DNA of 64,000 nt from Actinomycetes bacterium (GTDB lineage Bacteria > Actinomycetota > Actinomycetes > Propionibacteriales > Nocardioidaceae). The position numbers were made by a program, and so were the translations under genes. Position 1 is the stretch's first letter. Each line of letters starts with the position of its first letter. Below, piece after piece: positions 42,221 through 50,475 of the stretch. The stretch spans positions 1-64,000 of the forward strand of contig JAEWOG010000073.1 of the NCBI GenBank assembly GCA_023460975.1, given 5' to 3'. The notes beneath the pieces were generated by a model. The model had not been told where the DNA came from, searched no databases, and saw only the letters and a list, made by a program, of their open reading frames with translations.

Positions 42221-44788
42221 TCACTCGTGGGCGATGGCGTCCAGGACCTTCATCCGCGAGGCGCGGGCAGCGGGCACCACGGAGGCAAGGACGCCGAAGA
42301 CGACCGCCACTCCGAGGAACACGCCCAGGTTGGACCACGGGATCGCCAGGACGGTGAGGTCCTCGCGCAGGGCCCGCTGCAGCAGCGTGCCGATGAGGAC
42401 GCCCAGCGCCAGGCCGAGGACGGCACCCATCACGGCGATCGTCACCGACTCGAGCGTGATCATGCGCCGCAGCCGCCGCCGCGACAGACCGATCGCCCGC
42501 AACAGGCCGATCTCCCGGGTCCGCTCGATGACGCTCAGGCTGAGCGTGTTGACGATCCCGATGACGGCGATGACGATCGACAGCGCCAGCAGTCCGTAGA
42601 TCATGTAGAGCAGCTGATTGACCTGCCCGCGGATGGACTCGCCGTACTCGTCCTTGTCCTGGACGGTGACGATCGGCAGGCCGGCGACGACGTTCTCCAG
42701 GTCGTTGCGTACGACCGCCGCGATCGCGAGGTCGTCGGTCAGGATGGAGAGCACGCTGTCGACCCGCTGGACACCGTTGGCCTTGAGCACCTTGAGGGGT
42801 ACGACGAGACCGGCCACGACCTGGCTGTCGGCGAAGACGCCGCGCACGGTCAGGTCGACGGCCTTGTGCCCGGCGAACTTCAGCGAAATCGTGTCGCCGA
42901 CTCCAGCATCGAACTCGTCGGCCATCGTCTCGTTGAGGAGCGCCTGCTGGCCGCGAAGGCGCTGCTCGCCGGTGAGGATGTCGAGGGTGTAGATGTCGTC
43001 GAAGGCCGCATCGACCCCGCTCACGAACGTGTCCTCGTCACGGCCGTCGACGCTGGCTGCGGCGAACTGCTGGCGCGACAGCGTCGTCACCCCGGGCACC
43101 TTGGCCATCTCGTCGCCCACACCGGTCGGGAACGACCCGAACCCGATGCCGGAGACGAGGTAGTCGGACTGGAACTGGTCCTCGACCAGCTTGTCCGCCT
43201 GGGCGCTCAGCGACGACGCCAGGACCCCGACCGCGGAGACCAGCGTCAGCCCCACCATGAGTGCCGACGCTGTCGCCCCCGTACGACGGGGGTTGCGCAG
43301 CGCGTTGTCCCCGGCCAGGCGGCCGGGCATCCGGAAGATGGCACCGAAGACCGTGCGCATCGCCAGCAGGACAGGGCGGCCCACGATGGGCGAGAGGAAC
43401 GCGAGGCAGATCAGCCAGATCACCGCCGCCGCACCGATCCACGCGGCGTCGGGGCCGGGCGGGCTCTGCAGGCCGACGACCGCGAGCCCGATGCCGAGGA
43501 TGACGGCGACCGTGCCCACGAGGGTGCGGCGCCGCAGCCCACCCTCAGTCTGGGGAGCGTCCTCGCGCATCGCCTGCACGGGCGCCACCTTGGCGGCCCT
43601 CCGGGCGGGGAGGTACGCGGAGATGAGCGTGATCGCGATGCCGACCACGTACGCGGTCACCACTGTGCTCGGGGTCAGGTTGAGCACCGAGGAGTTGATC
43701 TCCAGGCCGGCCGCGCCGAAGAGCGCGGCCAGGGCGCGCGCGAGTCCGAGACCGACGACGATGCCGACGGTGGCACCGATCAGGGCCATGAGCAGCGCCT
43801 CGAGCAGCACCGAGGAGGTGACCTGGCGGCGACTCGCGCCCAGCGCCCTCAGGAGCGCGAGCTCGCGGACTCGCTGGGCGACGAGGATGGAGAACGTGTT
43901 GGCGATGATGAAGCCGCCCACCACCACCGCGATCACCGCGAAGGTCACCAGGAACGCCGTCACGAGCGTGAGGAGCTCGCCGATGGTGCTCTCGGACTCC
44001 TCGACGACCGCATCCCCGGTCACGGCCTCCAGGCCGTCCGGCAGGAGCGGCTGCACGGCCTCGGCCAACTGGGTCTGCGTGACCCCGTCGGCAGCGGTCA
44101 GCAGGATTGAGGTGTAGCGGTCCTTGCCGCGCAGGAACATCTCCTGGGCACCGGCGTCGTTGAAGAGGACGAGCGTCGCTCCGGCGGTGCCACCGCCGTT
44201 GAAGTTGGCCAGCCCCACGAGCGTCACCTCGTGGATCAGGTCGTCGATGCTCTGGGCGTCCTCGGGCGTGGTCGGCGGGATGATCTCGACGGTGTCGCCG
44301 ACCTCGTAGCCGGCCTTCTCGGCCGATCGGGTGTCGAGGGCGATCTCGTCGGGCGCCGTGGGCCACCTTCCTCCGTCGAGGAGCAGCACCTCCTCGCCGA
44401 GCATGTTGCGGGTGTCGGTGTAGTTGAACGACAAGGTCGGGGCGCCGCTGCCGCCCACCGCCTTGCCGGCGGCGTCGAGGACGAACAGGCCGAAACCGTC
44501 GACGGAGCCGTTCGCAGCCGCCACCTCGGGCAGGTCGGCGATCGAGGCGATCAGCTCGGGAGTCACCTCCACCGAGGACGTGGCGGTGGAGGTCGACTCG
44601 GAGGTGCCCTGCGCGCGTACGGTGCCGTCGGTGACAGCACCCTTGACGATGCCGTCGAAGGTCGCCGACAGCCCCGCGCTGAACGTGAGGACGCCGGCCA
44701 GGAAGCCGATGCCGAGCACGATGGCGAGCGCGCTCATCGCCAGCCGGACCTTGCGGGCGGCCAGGTTGCGTAGCGTCAGTCGCAGCAC
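42221..44788 (-). CDS. MacB/FtsX-like ABC transporter permease, cassette B
   Basis: This 855-residue permease has the same architecture as cassette A. Shared strings include LTLRNLAARKVR at the N-terminus, RELALLRALGASRRQV in the first FtsX core and ERTREIGLLRAIGL in the second. The start is GTG 44788, 5 bp after the ATPase stop. A possible 147-bp regulatory gap (42074-42220) separates it from cassette A. Confidence 0.9.
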   Translation of the reverse strand: MLRLTLRNLAARKVRLAMSALAIVLGIGFLAGVLTFSAGLSATFDGIVKGAVTDGTVRAQGTSESTSTATSSVEVTPELIASIADLPEVAAANGSVDGFGLFVLDAAGKAVGGSGAPTLSFNYTDTRNMLGEEVLLLDGGRWPTAPDEIALDTRSAEKAGYEVGDTVEIIPPTTPEDAQSIDDLIHEVTLVGLANFNGGGTAGATLVLFNDAGAQEMFLRGKDRYTSILLTAADGVTQTQLAEAVQPLLPDGLEAVTGDAVVEESESTIGELLTLVTAFLVTFAVIAVVVGGFIIANTFSILVAQRVRELALLRALGASRRQVTSSVLLEALLMALIGATVGIVVGLGLARALAALFGAAGLEINSSVLNLTPSTVVTAYVVGIAITLISAYLPARRAAKVAPVQAMREDAPQTEGGLRRRTLVGTVAVILGIGLAVVGLQSPPGPDAAWIGAAAVIWLICLAFLSPIVGRPVLLAMRTVFGAIFRMPGRLAGDNALRNPRRTGATASALMVGLTLVSAVGVLASSLSAQADKLVEDQFQSDYLVSGIGFGSFPTGVGDEMAKVPGVTTLSRQQFAAASVDGRDEDTFVSGVDAAFDDIYTLDILTGEQRLRGQQALLNETMADEFDAGVGDTISLKFAGHKAVDLTVRGVFADSQVVAGLVVPLKVLKANGVQRVDSVLSILTDDLAIAAVVRNDLENVVAGLPIVTVQDKDEYGESIRGQVNQLLYMIYGLLALSIVIAVIGIVNTLSLSVIERTREIGLLRAIGLSRRRLRRMITLESVTIAVMGAVLGLALGVLIGTLLQRALREDLTVLAIPWSNLGVFLGVAVVFGVLASVVPAARASRMKVLDAIAHE

Positions 44789-44792
44789 GGCG

Positions 44793-45572
44793 TCAGCCCG
44801 CCTCAGCGGCCGCGACGTCCTGCAGCCGAGCCATGGCCGCGAGGATCTGGTCGCGGTCGGGCTGGCGCAGCTCGTCGACGATGCGCCCATCGGCCAGGAA
44901 CAGCACCCGGTCGGTGTGGGCCGCCGCGACGGGGTCATGGGTGACCATCACGATCGTCTGGCCGAACTCGTCCACGCTGCGCCGCAGGAAGCCCAGCACC
45001 TCCGCGGACGACGTCGAGTCGAGGTTGCCGGTGGGCTCGTCGGCGAAGACGATGCTCGGCTTGCTCACCAGCGCGCGGGCGCAGGCGACGCGCTGCTGCT
45101 GGCCGCCCGACATCTCGCTCGGACGGTGGCCGAGCCGGTCGCGCAGGCCCACGGCGTCGATGACCTGGTCGTACCACTCCTGGTCGGGCTTGGAGCCCGC
45201 CAGATTGAGTGGGAGCAGGATGTTTTCCTGAGCCGTCAGCGTGGGGATCAGGTTGAACGACTGGAAGACGAACCCGATGCGCTCGCGGCGCAGGGCCGTC
45301 AGGGCGTTGTCGCCCAGCTTGGACAGGTCCGTCCCCGCCACCGTGACCTCGCCGGACGTGGGCGTGTCGAGGGCGGCGAGGCAGTGCATGAAGGTCGACT
45401 TGCCGGAACCCGAAGGGCCCATGACGGCGGTGAACTCGCCCTCGTACAGCTCAGCGCTCACCCCGTCGAGGGCCCGAACCTGGGCCTCGTCCTTGCCGTA
45501 CACCTTGGTCAGGTCCTGGGCGGAGGCGGCCACGTCTCGACGTCGGCGTCCCTCGCTGCTGTCCTCAGTCAT
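44793..45572 (-). CDS. MacB/LolD-like ABC ATPase, cassette B
   Basis: This 259-residue ATPase has Walker A GPSGSGKST, signature MSGGQQQRVACARAL, Walker B IVFADEPTGNLD and switch VTHDP. It is very close to the cassette A ATPase from ALDGVS to the C-terminus. The start is ATG 45572, with AAGACT six bases upstream; ATG 45608 is also in frame. It is the first gene of the tandem pair of cassettes. Confidence 0.93.
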   Translation of the reverse strand: MTEDSSEGRRRRDVAASAQDLTKVYGKDEAQVRALDGVSAELYEGEFTAVMGPSGSGKSTFMHCLAALDTPTSGEVTVAGTDLSKLGDNALTALRRERIGFVFQSFNLIPTLTAQENILLPLNLAGSKPDQEWYDQVIDAVGLRDRLGHRPSEMSGGQQQRVACARALVSKPSIVFADEPTGNLDSTSSAEVLGFLRRSVDEFGQTIVMVTHDPVAAAHTDRVLFLADGRIVDELRQPDRDQILAAMARLQDVAAAEAG

Positions 45573-45647
45573 GCTGCGAGTCTTGCAGTCGGCACTGACA
45601 CCTCGCATCCGTGTTCACCCCGAGGACACCCTGATTCGCCCGCTCGG

Positions 45648-45730
45648 GGCGGAGGCCGCTCCTGGGCGGAGGCCGCTCTTGGGCGAGGCCGCTCTTGGGC
45701 GAGGCCGCTCCTGGGCGGAGGCCGCTCTTG
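45648..45730. repeat. Minisatellite of 16-17-bp units
   Basis: Five tandem units of the type GGCGGAGGCCGCTCCTG run without gaps: 45648-45664, 45665-45681, 45682-45697, 45698-45713 and 45714-45730. Two units lack one G. It ends exactly at the start of the 87-bp repeat copy A. Slippage could vary its length. Confidence 0.85.
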
Positions 45731-45816
45731 GGCGGAGGACCCCCGCTCGAGCGGTGATTCCCCCACGTGTTGGCCTTTGCAACGCCCACAACGTGCAGGA
45801 ATCGCCCACCCAGTCG
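45730..45816. repeat. 87-bp direct repeat, copy A
   Basis: This 87-bp sequence recurs at 46341-46427 in the same orientation with two mismatches. It contains an imperfect hairpin: GATTCCCCCACGTGTTGG near 45755 against a segment ending AACGTGCAGGAATC. Copies flank the NTF2-like gene. 45573-45647 upstream shows nothing else recognisable. Confidence 0.9.
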
Positions 45817-45858
45817 ACATTCGTACGCCCCCGAACGGGCCACCGCCCGGTCGTACGA

Positions 45859-46281
45859 TCACGCCTCGCCGTCGGCGCCCCACTCCTGCGCGTACGCGAG
45901 CGCGTCGGCGCTGATCTGCTCGAACCGGGCTCCCATGGCGCCAGCGAGTGCCTGGGCCGCGGACAACGGCCGCACCATCACCATGAAGTCGACGATCTTT
46001 CCGTCGTCGTCCAATGCCAGGAAGTCGCACCCCGTGACGGCCTTGCCATCGACGCTCGCCTCGAAGACCAGTGCCGAGTCCCGTCCGCCGACATCGTTGA
46101 TCTCGCGGACGTAGCGGAAGTCGGCGAAGACCTCGATCACGTGGGACAGGATCGCCGCTGTGATGGCCTTGCCGGCGTACGGCTTGAAGGCCACCGGGCT
46201 GGTGAACACGACGTCGTCGGCGAGCAGCCCGATCATCGCCTCCCGGTCGCGCTTCTCAACGGCCTCACGGAACTCACGCAT
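45859..46281 (-). CDS. NTF2-like / SnoaL-like protein
   Basis: This 140-residue alpha+beta cone-fold protein has an N-terminal REFREAVEKRDREAMIGLLADDVVFTSP-type pattern (kept short here: helix, then LLADDVVFTSPVAF) and beta strands SALVFEASVDG, VTGCDFLALDDDGKI and FMVMVRPL. SnoaL-like proteins are small isomerases, hydrolases or binding proteins; the substrate is unknown. The start is ATG 46281 with AGGAGA. The gene sits between two nearly identical 87-bp direct repeats, so recombination could delete it or could have brought it in. Confidence 0.83.
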   Translation of the reverse strand: MREFREAVEKRDREAMIGLLADDVVFTSPVAFKPYAGKAITAAILSHVIEVFADFRYVREINDVGGRDSALVFEASVDGKAVTGCDFLALDDDGKIVDFMVMVRPLSAAQALAGAMGARFEQISADALAYAQEWGADGEA

Positions 46282-46340
46282 GTCGTCTCCTACTCCTCTG
46301 GACCCCGCGGGTGTGCGTGGTGAGATCCTGCCCCAGAAGT

Positions 46341-46427
46341 AGGGCGGAGGACCCCCGCTCGAGCGGTGATTCCCCCACGTGTTGGCCTTTGCAACCCCCA
46401 CAACGTGCAGGAATCGCCCGCCCAGTC
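46341..46427. repeat. 87-bp direct repeat, copy B
   Basis: This copy matches copy A at 85 of 87 positions. It lies 59 bp upstream of the NTF2-like start and 44 bp upstream of the exporter start, between two divergent genes, so it could affect promoters of both. Confidence 0.9.
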
Positions 46428-46459
46428 GGCACCAGAGCGCCCGAACCCCCGGGCAGGCG

Positions 46460-46465
46460 TACGGT
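46460..46465 (+). promoter_or_regulatory. Putative -10 element of the exporter gene
   Basis: TACGGT ends six bases before the GTG at 46472 and no ribosome binding site is present, so a leaderless transcript is likely. Confidence 0.5.
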
Positions 46466-46471
46466 CTGCGC

Positions 46472-47083
46472 GTGCCCCTCACCCTCGCCGCCCTCGCCGC
46501 GGGCCTGTTCACCGGCCTGACCTTGATCGTGGCGATCGGCGCCCAGAACGCGTTCGTGCTGCGCCAAGGGCTGCGCCGCAGCCACGTCGCCGGCGTCGTG
46601 GCGATCTGCGCCGTGTCCGACCTGGTGCTCATCGTCGCCGGGGTCGCGGGCATCGGGACGATCGTGGACAGGGCACCGCTCGCCATCGATGTCGTGCGCT
46701 GGCTCGGGGTCGCGTTCCTGACCTGGTACGGCCTGTCCTCCCTGGCCCGGGCACGCCGCCCCGAGAGCCTCGACGCGGACCGTACGGCCTCCGAGTCACG
46801 GCGCGGGGTGCTCCTGAAGGCGGTCGCCCTGACGTGGCTCAACCCGCACGTCTACCTCGACACCGTCCTGCTGCTGGGCTCGATCGCGAGTACGCACGGC
46901 GAGGCCGGCCGGTGGTGGTTCGCCGCGGGCGCCGGGACGTCGAGCATCCTGTGGTTCACCGGGCTCGGCTTCGGCGCGCGCCTGCTCGCGCCGCTGCTCG
47001 CCAGGCCCCGAGCGTGGCAGGTGCTGGACGTGCTGATCGGGATCGTGATGCTCGCCATCGCGCTCAAACTGGCACTGGGCTGA
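46472..47083 (+). CDS. argO: LysE/ArgO family amino-acid exporter
   Basis: This 203-residue membrane protein of the LysE superfamily has five to six TM segments. The family motif GAQNAFVLRQG is in the first loop, and TWLNPHVYLDTVLLLG follows TM3. It should export basic amino acids such as lysine or arginine. No LysG-type regulator is adjacent. The start is GTG 46472, supported by the TACGGT upstream. Confidence 0.88.
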   Translation: MPLTLAALAAGLFTGLTLIVAIGAQNAFVLRQGLRRSHVAGVVAICAVSDLVLIVAGVAGIGTIVDRAPLAIDVVRWLGVAFLTWYGLSSLARARRPESLDADRTASESRRGVLLKAVALTWLNPHVYLDTVLLLGSIASTHGEAGRWWFAAGAGTSSILWFTGLGFGARLLAPLLARPRAWQVLDVLIGIVMLAIALKLALG

Positions 47084-47138
47084 GCCTCACTTCCCGCGGC
47101 GAGACAGATCTGTCAGAGGCGTGTGTCAGTGTCGTGGC

Positions 47139-47456
47139 ATGGACAACGACGTCACCCGACACACAGCCCCTGACCGCTTCGAGGTGGAGGCCGACGGCGT
47201 CGCCGCGGGCTTCGCGCAGTTCGTCGACCACGCCGGCAGCCGAGTCTTCTTCCACACCGTGGTCGAGGAGGCGTTCGGCGGCCGCGGCCTCGGCGGCGTC
47301 CTCGTGGGGCAGGCGCTGGCCGCGACCCGCGATGAGGGCCTGCGCATCGTGGCCGTGTGCCCCTTCGCCAAGGGGTACGTGGCCAAGCACCCCGAGTGGG
47401 CCGAGTTCGTCGACGCGCCGACGCCCGAGACCTTGGCGGCCATCCCGCGCGAGTGA
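47139..47456 (+). CDS. Small GNAT-like acetyltransferase (Acetyltransf_CG type)
   Basis: This 105-residue short GNAT fold has FEVEADGVAAGFAQFVDHAG, FFHTVVEEAFGGRGLGGVL with the acetyl-CoA loop GGRGLGG, and CPFAKGYVAKHPEW. This matches the YjdJ-like short family found in many bacteria, whose acceptors are mostly unknown. The start is ATG 47139, with CAGTGT six bases upstream. Confidence 0.88.
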   Translation: MDNDVTRHTAPDRFEVEADGVAAGFAQFVDHAGSRVFFHTVVEEAFGGRGLGGVLVGQALAATRDEGLRIVAVCPFAKGYVAKHPEWAEFVDAPTPETLAAIPRE

Positions 47457-47487
47457 GCTCAGCCGCCGGGCATCGCGCCGTGCGGAC

Positions 47488-49056
47488 TCACTGGAAGCCC
47501 ACCCGCGCCAGCGGTCCGACGAGCTCGCGTTCCTCGTACGACAGGTGCGACAGCAGGGTGTCGGTCAACAGATCGAGCTGGCGCTGCACCTCGTCCAGCG
47601 CATCGCGCCCCTCGGCGGCGTTGCCGTCGGCGCCCACGAGCCGCACCAGCGCGGAGTCGAATGCCTCGAGCACGTCGTGGATCACCACGTGTTCCTCCTC
47701 GAGGCGGTCGATCACCGGCGCCAGAGCCGGCACCGAGCGCCGCAGGTGGGGGAAGACCGATCGGTCCTCGAGCGTGTGGTGCCCGGTGACGACCCGGCAG
47801 TACGACTCGCAGTAGGCGCCCAGCGTCCAGTTGTTCTGGCGCATCGTCATCGTGTTGATGACCGAGCGCGCCTGAGAGACCTGGAGGTGGCCACGCCGGA
47901 CCTGGTCGAGCACGTCGCGCACCTGCTCCAGTTCGCTGCGCAGGTGGTTGTGGATGTCGATCAGGTGCTGCGAGTTGGCCTGCATCTCGACCCGGTAGGT
48001 CGCGTCAGCGGGCTCGTCGTGCGTCGGCCGGCTCGCCTCGTCGAGCAGGGACTCCGGGCGCAGCCGCGTGCCGTCATCGGGAGTTGCGCGGACCCTGAGC
48101 GACCCGCCCTCTGGCGGCACAGAGTCGAGTCGTACCGCGGGCTGCTCCGCTCGTACGGGGCCGCGCGAGCGCTCGGTGGCGAGCAACTCCCGCGCGGCGG
48201 GGGCTGTCTCCTCGGCCCATCGGCGCAGCGTGGTGGCGTCGTCGGTGGCCAGGATGTAGGTGCTCATCCCGTGCGCGATCGTGATCTCGACGAGCTGCTC
48301 GGCCCACTCGGCCGGGGTGCCACGCAGGGTCGCGTCGCCCGAGCCGAGCGTCGCGGTGACGTTGTACATCCGCCGGATGTCCTCTGGCCTTCGACCGGCG
48401 GCCAGCGCGGCCTCATCGATCGTGGCGTTCATGGCTCCCAGCGCTTCGGGCGGGGCGTAGGCCGCGCTCGGGATCCAGCCGTCGGCGAGCCGGCCGACCA
48501 GGCGCAGCATGCGCGGCTTGAGCGCGCCCAGCCAGATCGGGATCGGGTGCGCGGGCGCGGGTCCGGCGTGCAGGCCGCGGGCGGCGTAGTGCTGGCCCTC
48601 GACCCGCAGGGAGCCCCCCGCCCAGAAGGCCCGCATGAGGCCGATGGCCTCCTCGAGCGCCTCGACGGCCTCGCCGGGCGTACGCCGTGGCCCGCCCGCT
48701 GCCACGATCGCGTCCCAGAACGCTCCCGCGCCCAGCCCGAGCTCGACCCGGCCGGAGGTGGCCAGGTCGAGCGTCGCGAGCTGCTTGGCAAGCATGAGCG
48801 GCGGTCGCAGCGGCAGGTTCGACACATTGGTGGAGAGCCGTACGGCGCTGGTCCTCGCACCGACGAGACCGAGCAGCGTCCAGGCGTCTGCGAACCGCTC
48901 CTGGTAAGGGTGGTCCTGGACGGTGAACAGGTCGAGCCCGGTCACGTCGGCGAGGACCCCGAGTTCGACGACCTCGTCGAGGCGGCTGGCGTCGGGGGTG
49001 ACGAACACGCCGAACTCGAGGGTCTCCGCTGCCTGTGCGGCACCGGGCGTGGTCAT
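47488..49056 (-). CDS. LLM flavin-dependent oxidoreductase fused to a hemerythrin-like domain
   Basis: This 522-residue protein has two domains. Residues 1-300 are a luciferase-like TIM barrel (FTVQDHPYQERFADAW; RVELGLGAGAFWDAI), related to F420/FMN oxidoreductases. After a linker, residues about 355-520 form a hemerythrin-like four-helix bundle with diiron ligand motifs LIDIHNHLRSEL, TGHHTLEDRSVFPHL, EEEHVVIHDVL and HLSYEERELVGPL. The fusion suggests a flavoenzyme linked to an oxygen, nitric-oxide or iron sensor or store. The TPR gene lies 11 bp upstream on the same strand. Confidence 0.9.
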   Translation of the reverse strand: MTTPGAAQAAETLEFGVFVTPDASRLDEVVELGVLADVTGLDLFTVQDHPYQERFADAWTLLGLVGARTSAVRLSTNVSNLPLRPPLMLAKQLATLDLATSGRVELGLGAGAFWDAIVAAGGPRRTPGEAVEALEEAIGLMRAFWAGGSLRVEGQHYAARGLHAGPAPAHPIPIWLGALKPRMLRLVGRLADGWIPSAAYAPPEALGAMNATIDEAALAAGRRPEDIRRMYNVTATLGSGDATLRGTPAEWAEQLVEITIAHGMSTYILATDDATTLRRWAEETAPAARELLATERSRGPVRAEQPAVRLDSVPPEGGSLRVRATPDDGTRLRPESLLDEASRPTHDEPADATYRVEMQANSQHLIDIHNHLRSELEQVRDVLDQVRRGHLQVSQARSVINTMTMRQNNWTLGAYCESYCRVVTGHHTLEDRSVFPHLRRSVPALAPVIDRLEEEHVVIHDVLEAFDSALVRLVGADGNAAEGRDALDEVQRQLDLLTDTLLSHLSYEERELVGPLARVGFQ

Positions 49057-49067
49057 CGCGCAACTCC

Positions 49068-49430
49068 TCAGGCCGGGGCGCCGAGGGCGTCGGCGATCCG
49101 GCGGTAGGTGTCGGCCTCCTCGCGCTGCCCGGCCCGCTCGAGGGAGCGGCTCAGCAGGAGGGTGAGGTAGGCGTTGTCGGGCTCGAACTCGAGCGCGGCG
49201 CGGCTGGCCTCGACCGCCTTGTGGACCTGGGCGGAGTGGTAGTAGCTGCGCGCCAGCAACTCACGGACCTGGCCGAGGTACGGCTCCATCTCGCCGGCGT
49301 CGGCCAGGAGGCCTTCGAGCATCTTGGCCGCGCCGTAGTAGTCGCGCTCAGCGAAGAGGTCCTCGGCCCAGCGCCATGCCTCGTACGAGGACTTGGGGGC
49401 CGTCAACGGGTTCAGGATCCGCATGGTCAT
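49068..49430 (-). CDS. Tetratricopeptide-repeat protein
   Basis: This 120-residue protein has about three TPR-like helix pairs: WAEDLFAERDYYGAAKMLEG, RELLARSYYHSAQVHKAVEAS and TLLLSRSLERAGQREEADTY. It is a probable protein-interaction adaptor. The start is ATG 49430 with GAGGAGAGA. It is transcribed just ahead of the flavin-hemerythrin fusion gene, so it may assist that protein. Confidence 0.83.
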   Translation of the reverse strand: MTMRILNPLTAPKSSYEAWRWAEDLFAERDYYGAAKMLEGLLADAGEMEPYLGQVRELLARSYYHSAQVHKAVEASRAALEFEPDNAYLTLLLSRSLERAGQREEADTYRRIADALGAPA

Positions 49431-49526
49431 TGGATCTCTCCTCACTCTTGATTCCAGAGTGCTCAACCTCGCCACCGGGGGGTTTGTTCCTGCGGCCCGA
49501 TCGCCCACGTCAGGAGGTTGACAACG

Positions 49527-49544
49527 TACAACCATTTAGTTGTA
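49527..49544 (+). promoter_or_regulatory. ArsR-type operator and promoter
   Basis: TACAAC, CATTTA, GTTGTA form a perfect 6-6-6 inverted repeat. TTGACA at 49518-49523 and TATGTT at 49543-49548 fit -35 and -10 elements around it, and the -10 ends six bases before the ATG at 49555. The regulator should repress its own transcription by binding here. Confidence 0.75.
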
Positions 49545-49554
49545 TGTTTGCTGC

Positions 49555-49890
49555 ATGGAGAGCGACGAGGACCGGGCAGACGCCCTGTTCGGCGCGCTCG
49601 CCGACCGCACCAGGCGCGACATCCTGCGCCGGGTGTTGGCGGGCGAGCACTCGGTCTCCGCGCTGGCCGAGCCGTACGAGATGAGTTTTGCGGCCGTCCA
49701 GAAGCACGTCGCCGTCCTCGAACGAGCAGGACTGATCACCAAGCGGAGGGTCGGGCGCGAAGCCCTCGCCTCCGGTGAGATCGAGGTGGTCCGCTCCGTT
49801 GGCCACCTGCTCGAGGAGTACGAACAGCTCTGGCGCGGGCGCATTGGGGCCATCGACCGATTGCTGGCCCTCGACGACGAGCAGCGCTGA
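49555..49890 (+). CDS. ArsR-family transcriptional regulator (SRPBCC-associated)
   Basis: This 111-residue winged-helix regulator has the helix-turn-helix ALAEPYEMSFAAVQKHVAVL and wing region LITKRRVGREA. No metal-binding cysteines are present, so it is not an arsenic or metal sensor. ArsR proteins of this type are typically paired with an SRPBCC/AHSA1 gene, as here (51 bp downstream). The start is ATG 49555; ATG 49540 is in frame but lies within the operator. Confidence 0.9.
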   Translation: MESDEDRADALFGALADRTRRDILRRVLAGEHSVSALAEPYEMSFAAVQKHVAVLERAGLITKRRVGREALASGEIEVVRSVGHLLEEYEQLWRGRIGAIDRLLALDDEQR

Positions 49891-49941
49891 CGTCATCTCC
49901 TGACCGACCACTCAGATCCGATCCACACAAGGGAGCAACCC

Positions 49942-50427
49942 ATGCCTGTCATCAACGTGACCGAGGGCCTGGACAACCTGACCATCACGATCACCAGCGA
50001 GTTCGCAGCGGCGCCCGAGCGGGTGTGGCAGGTCTTCGCCGACCCCCGCCAACTGGAGAAGTGGTGGGGCCCGGAAGGTTTCCCGGCCAGCGTCACCACC
50101 CACGAGTTCCGCCCCGGCGGCCGCGTCGACTACGCGATGACCGGGCCCGACGGCACGTCCTACCCCGGCTGGTGGCGCATCGAGGAGGTCGACGAGCCCC
50201 ACCGGTTCTCCTACCGCGACGGCTTCTCCGACGCCGAGGGCAACCCGATCGAGGAGAAGATGGTCAATCTGACCGTCACCGAGTTCGCTGCCATCGAGTC
50301 CGGCACCCGGATGACGAGCACCTCCACGTACGGCTGCGCCGCCGACCTGCAGCAGGTCCTCGAGATGGGGGTCGAGGAGGGCGCCACGTCGGCGATCAAC
50401 CAGATCGACGCGCTCCTCGCCGCCTGA
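49942..50427 (+). CDS. SRPBCC / AHSA1-domain protein
   Basis: This 161-residue helix-grip protein has ITSEFAAAPERVWQVFADPRQ at the N-terminus, WWGPEGFPASVTTHEFRPGG, and GWWRIEEVDEPHRFSYRDGF. These match AHSA1/CalC-type proteins, which bind hydrophobic ligands. It forms a transcription unit with the ArsR gene upstream; AAGGGAG precedes the ATG. Its ligand is unknown. Confidence 0.9.
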   Translation: MPVINVTEGLDNLTITITSEFAAAPERVWQVFADPRQLEKWWGPEGFPASVTTHEFRPGGRVDYAMTGPDGTSYPGWWRIEEVDEPHRFSYRDGFSDAEGNPIEEKMVNLTVTEFAAIESGTRMTSTSTYGCAADLQQVLEMGVEEGATSAINQIDALLAA

Positions 50428-50475
50428 GGTGCCTTCGGCTCCGGGAGTGGGGCCGTAGCCTGGGCGAGGAGTCAC

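Noticed and set aside
45730..46427. Composite transposon around the NTF2-like gene
   Set aside because: The 87-bp copies are in direct orientation, carry no transposase and show no target-site duplication that I can see, so I report only direct repeats.
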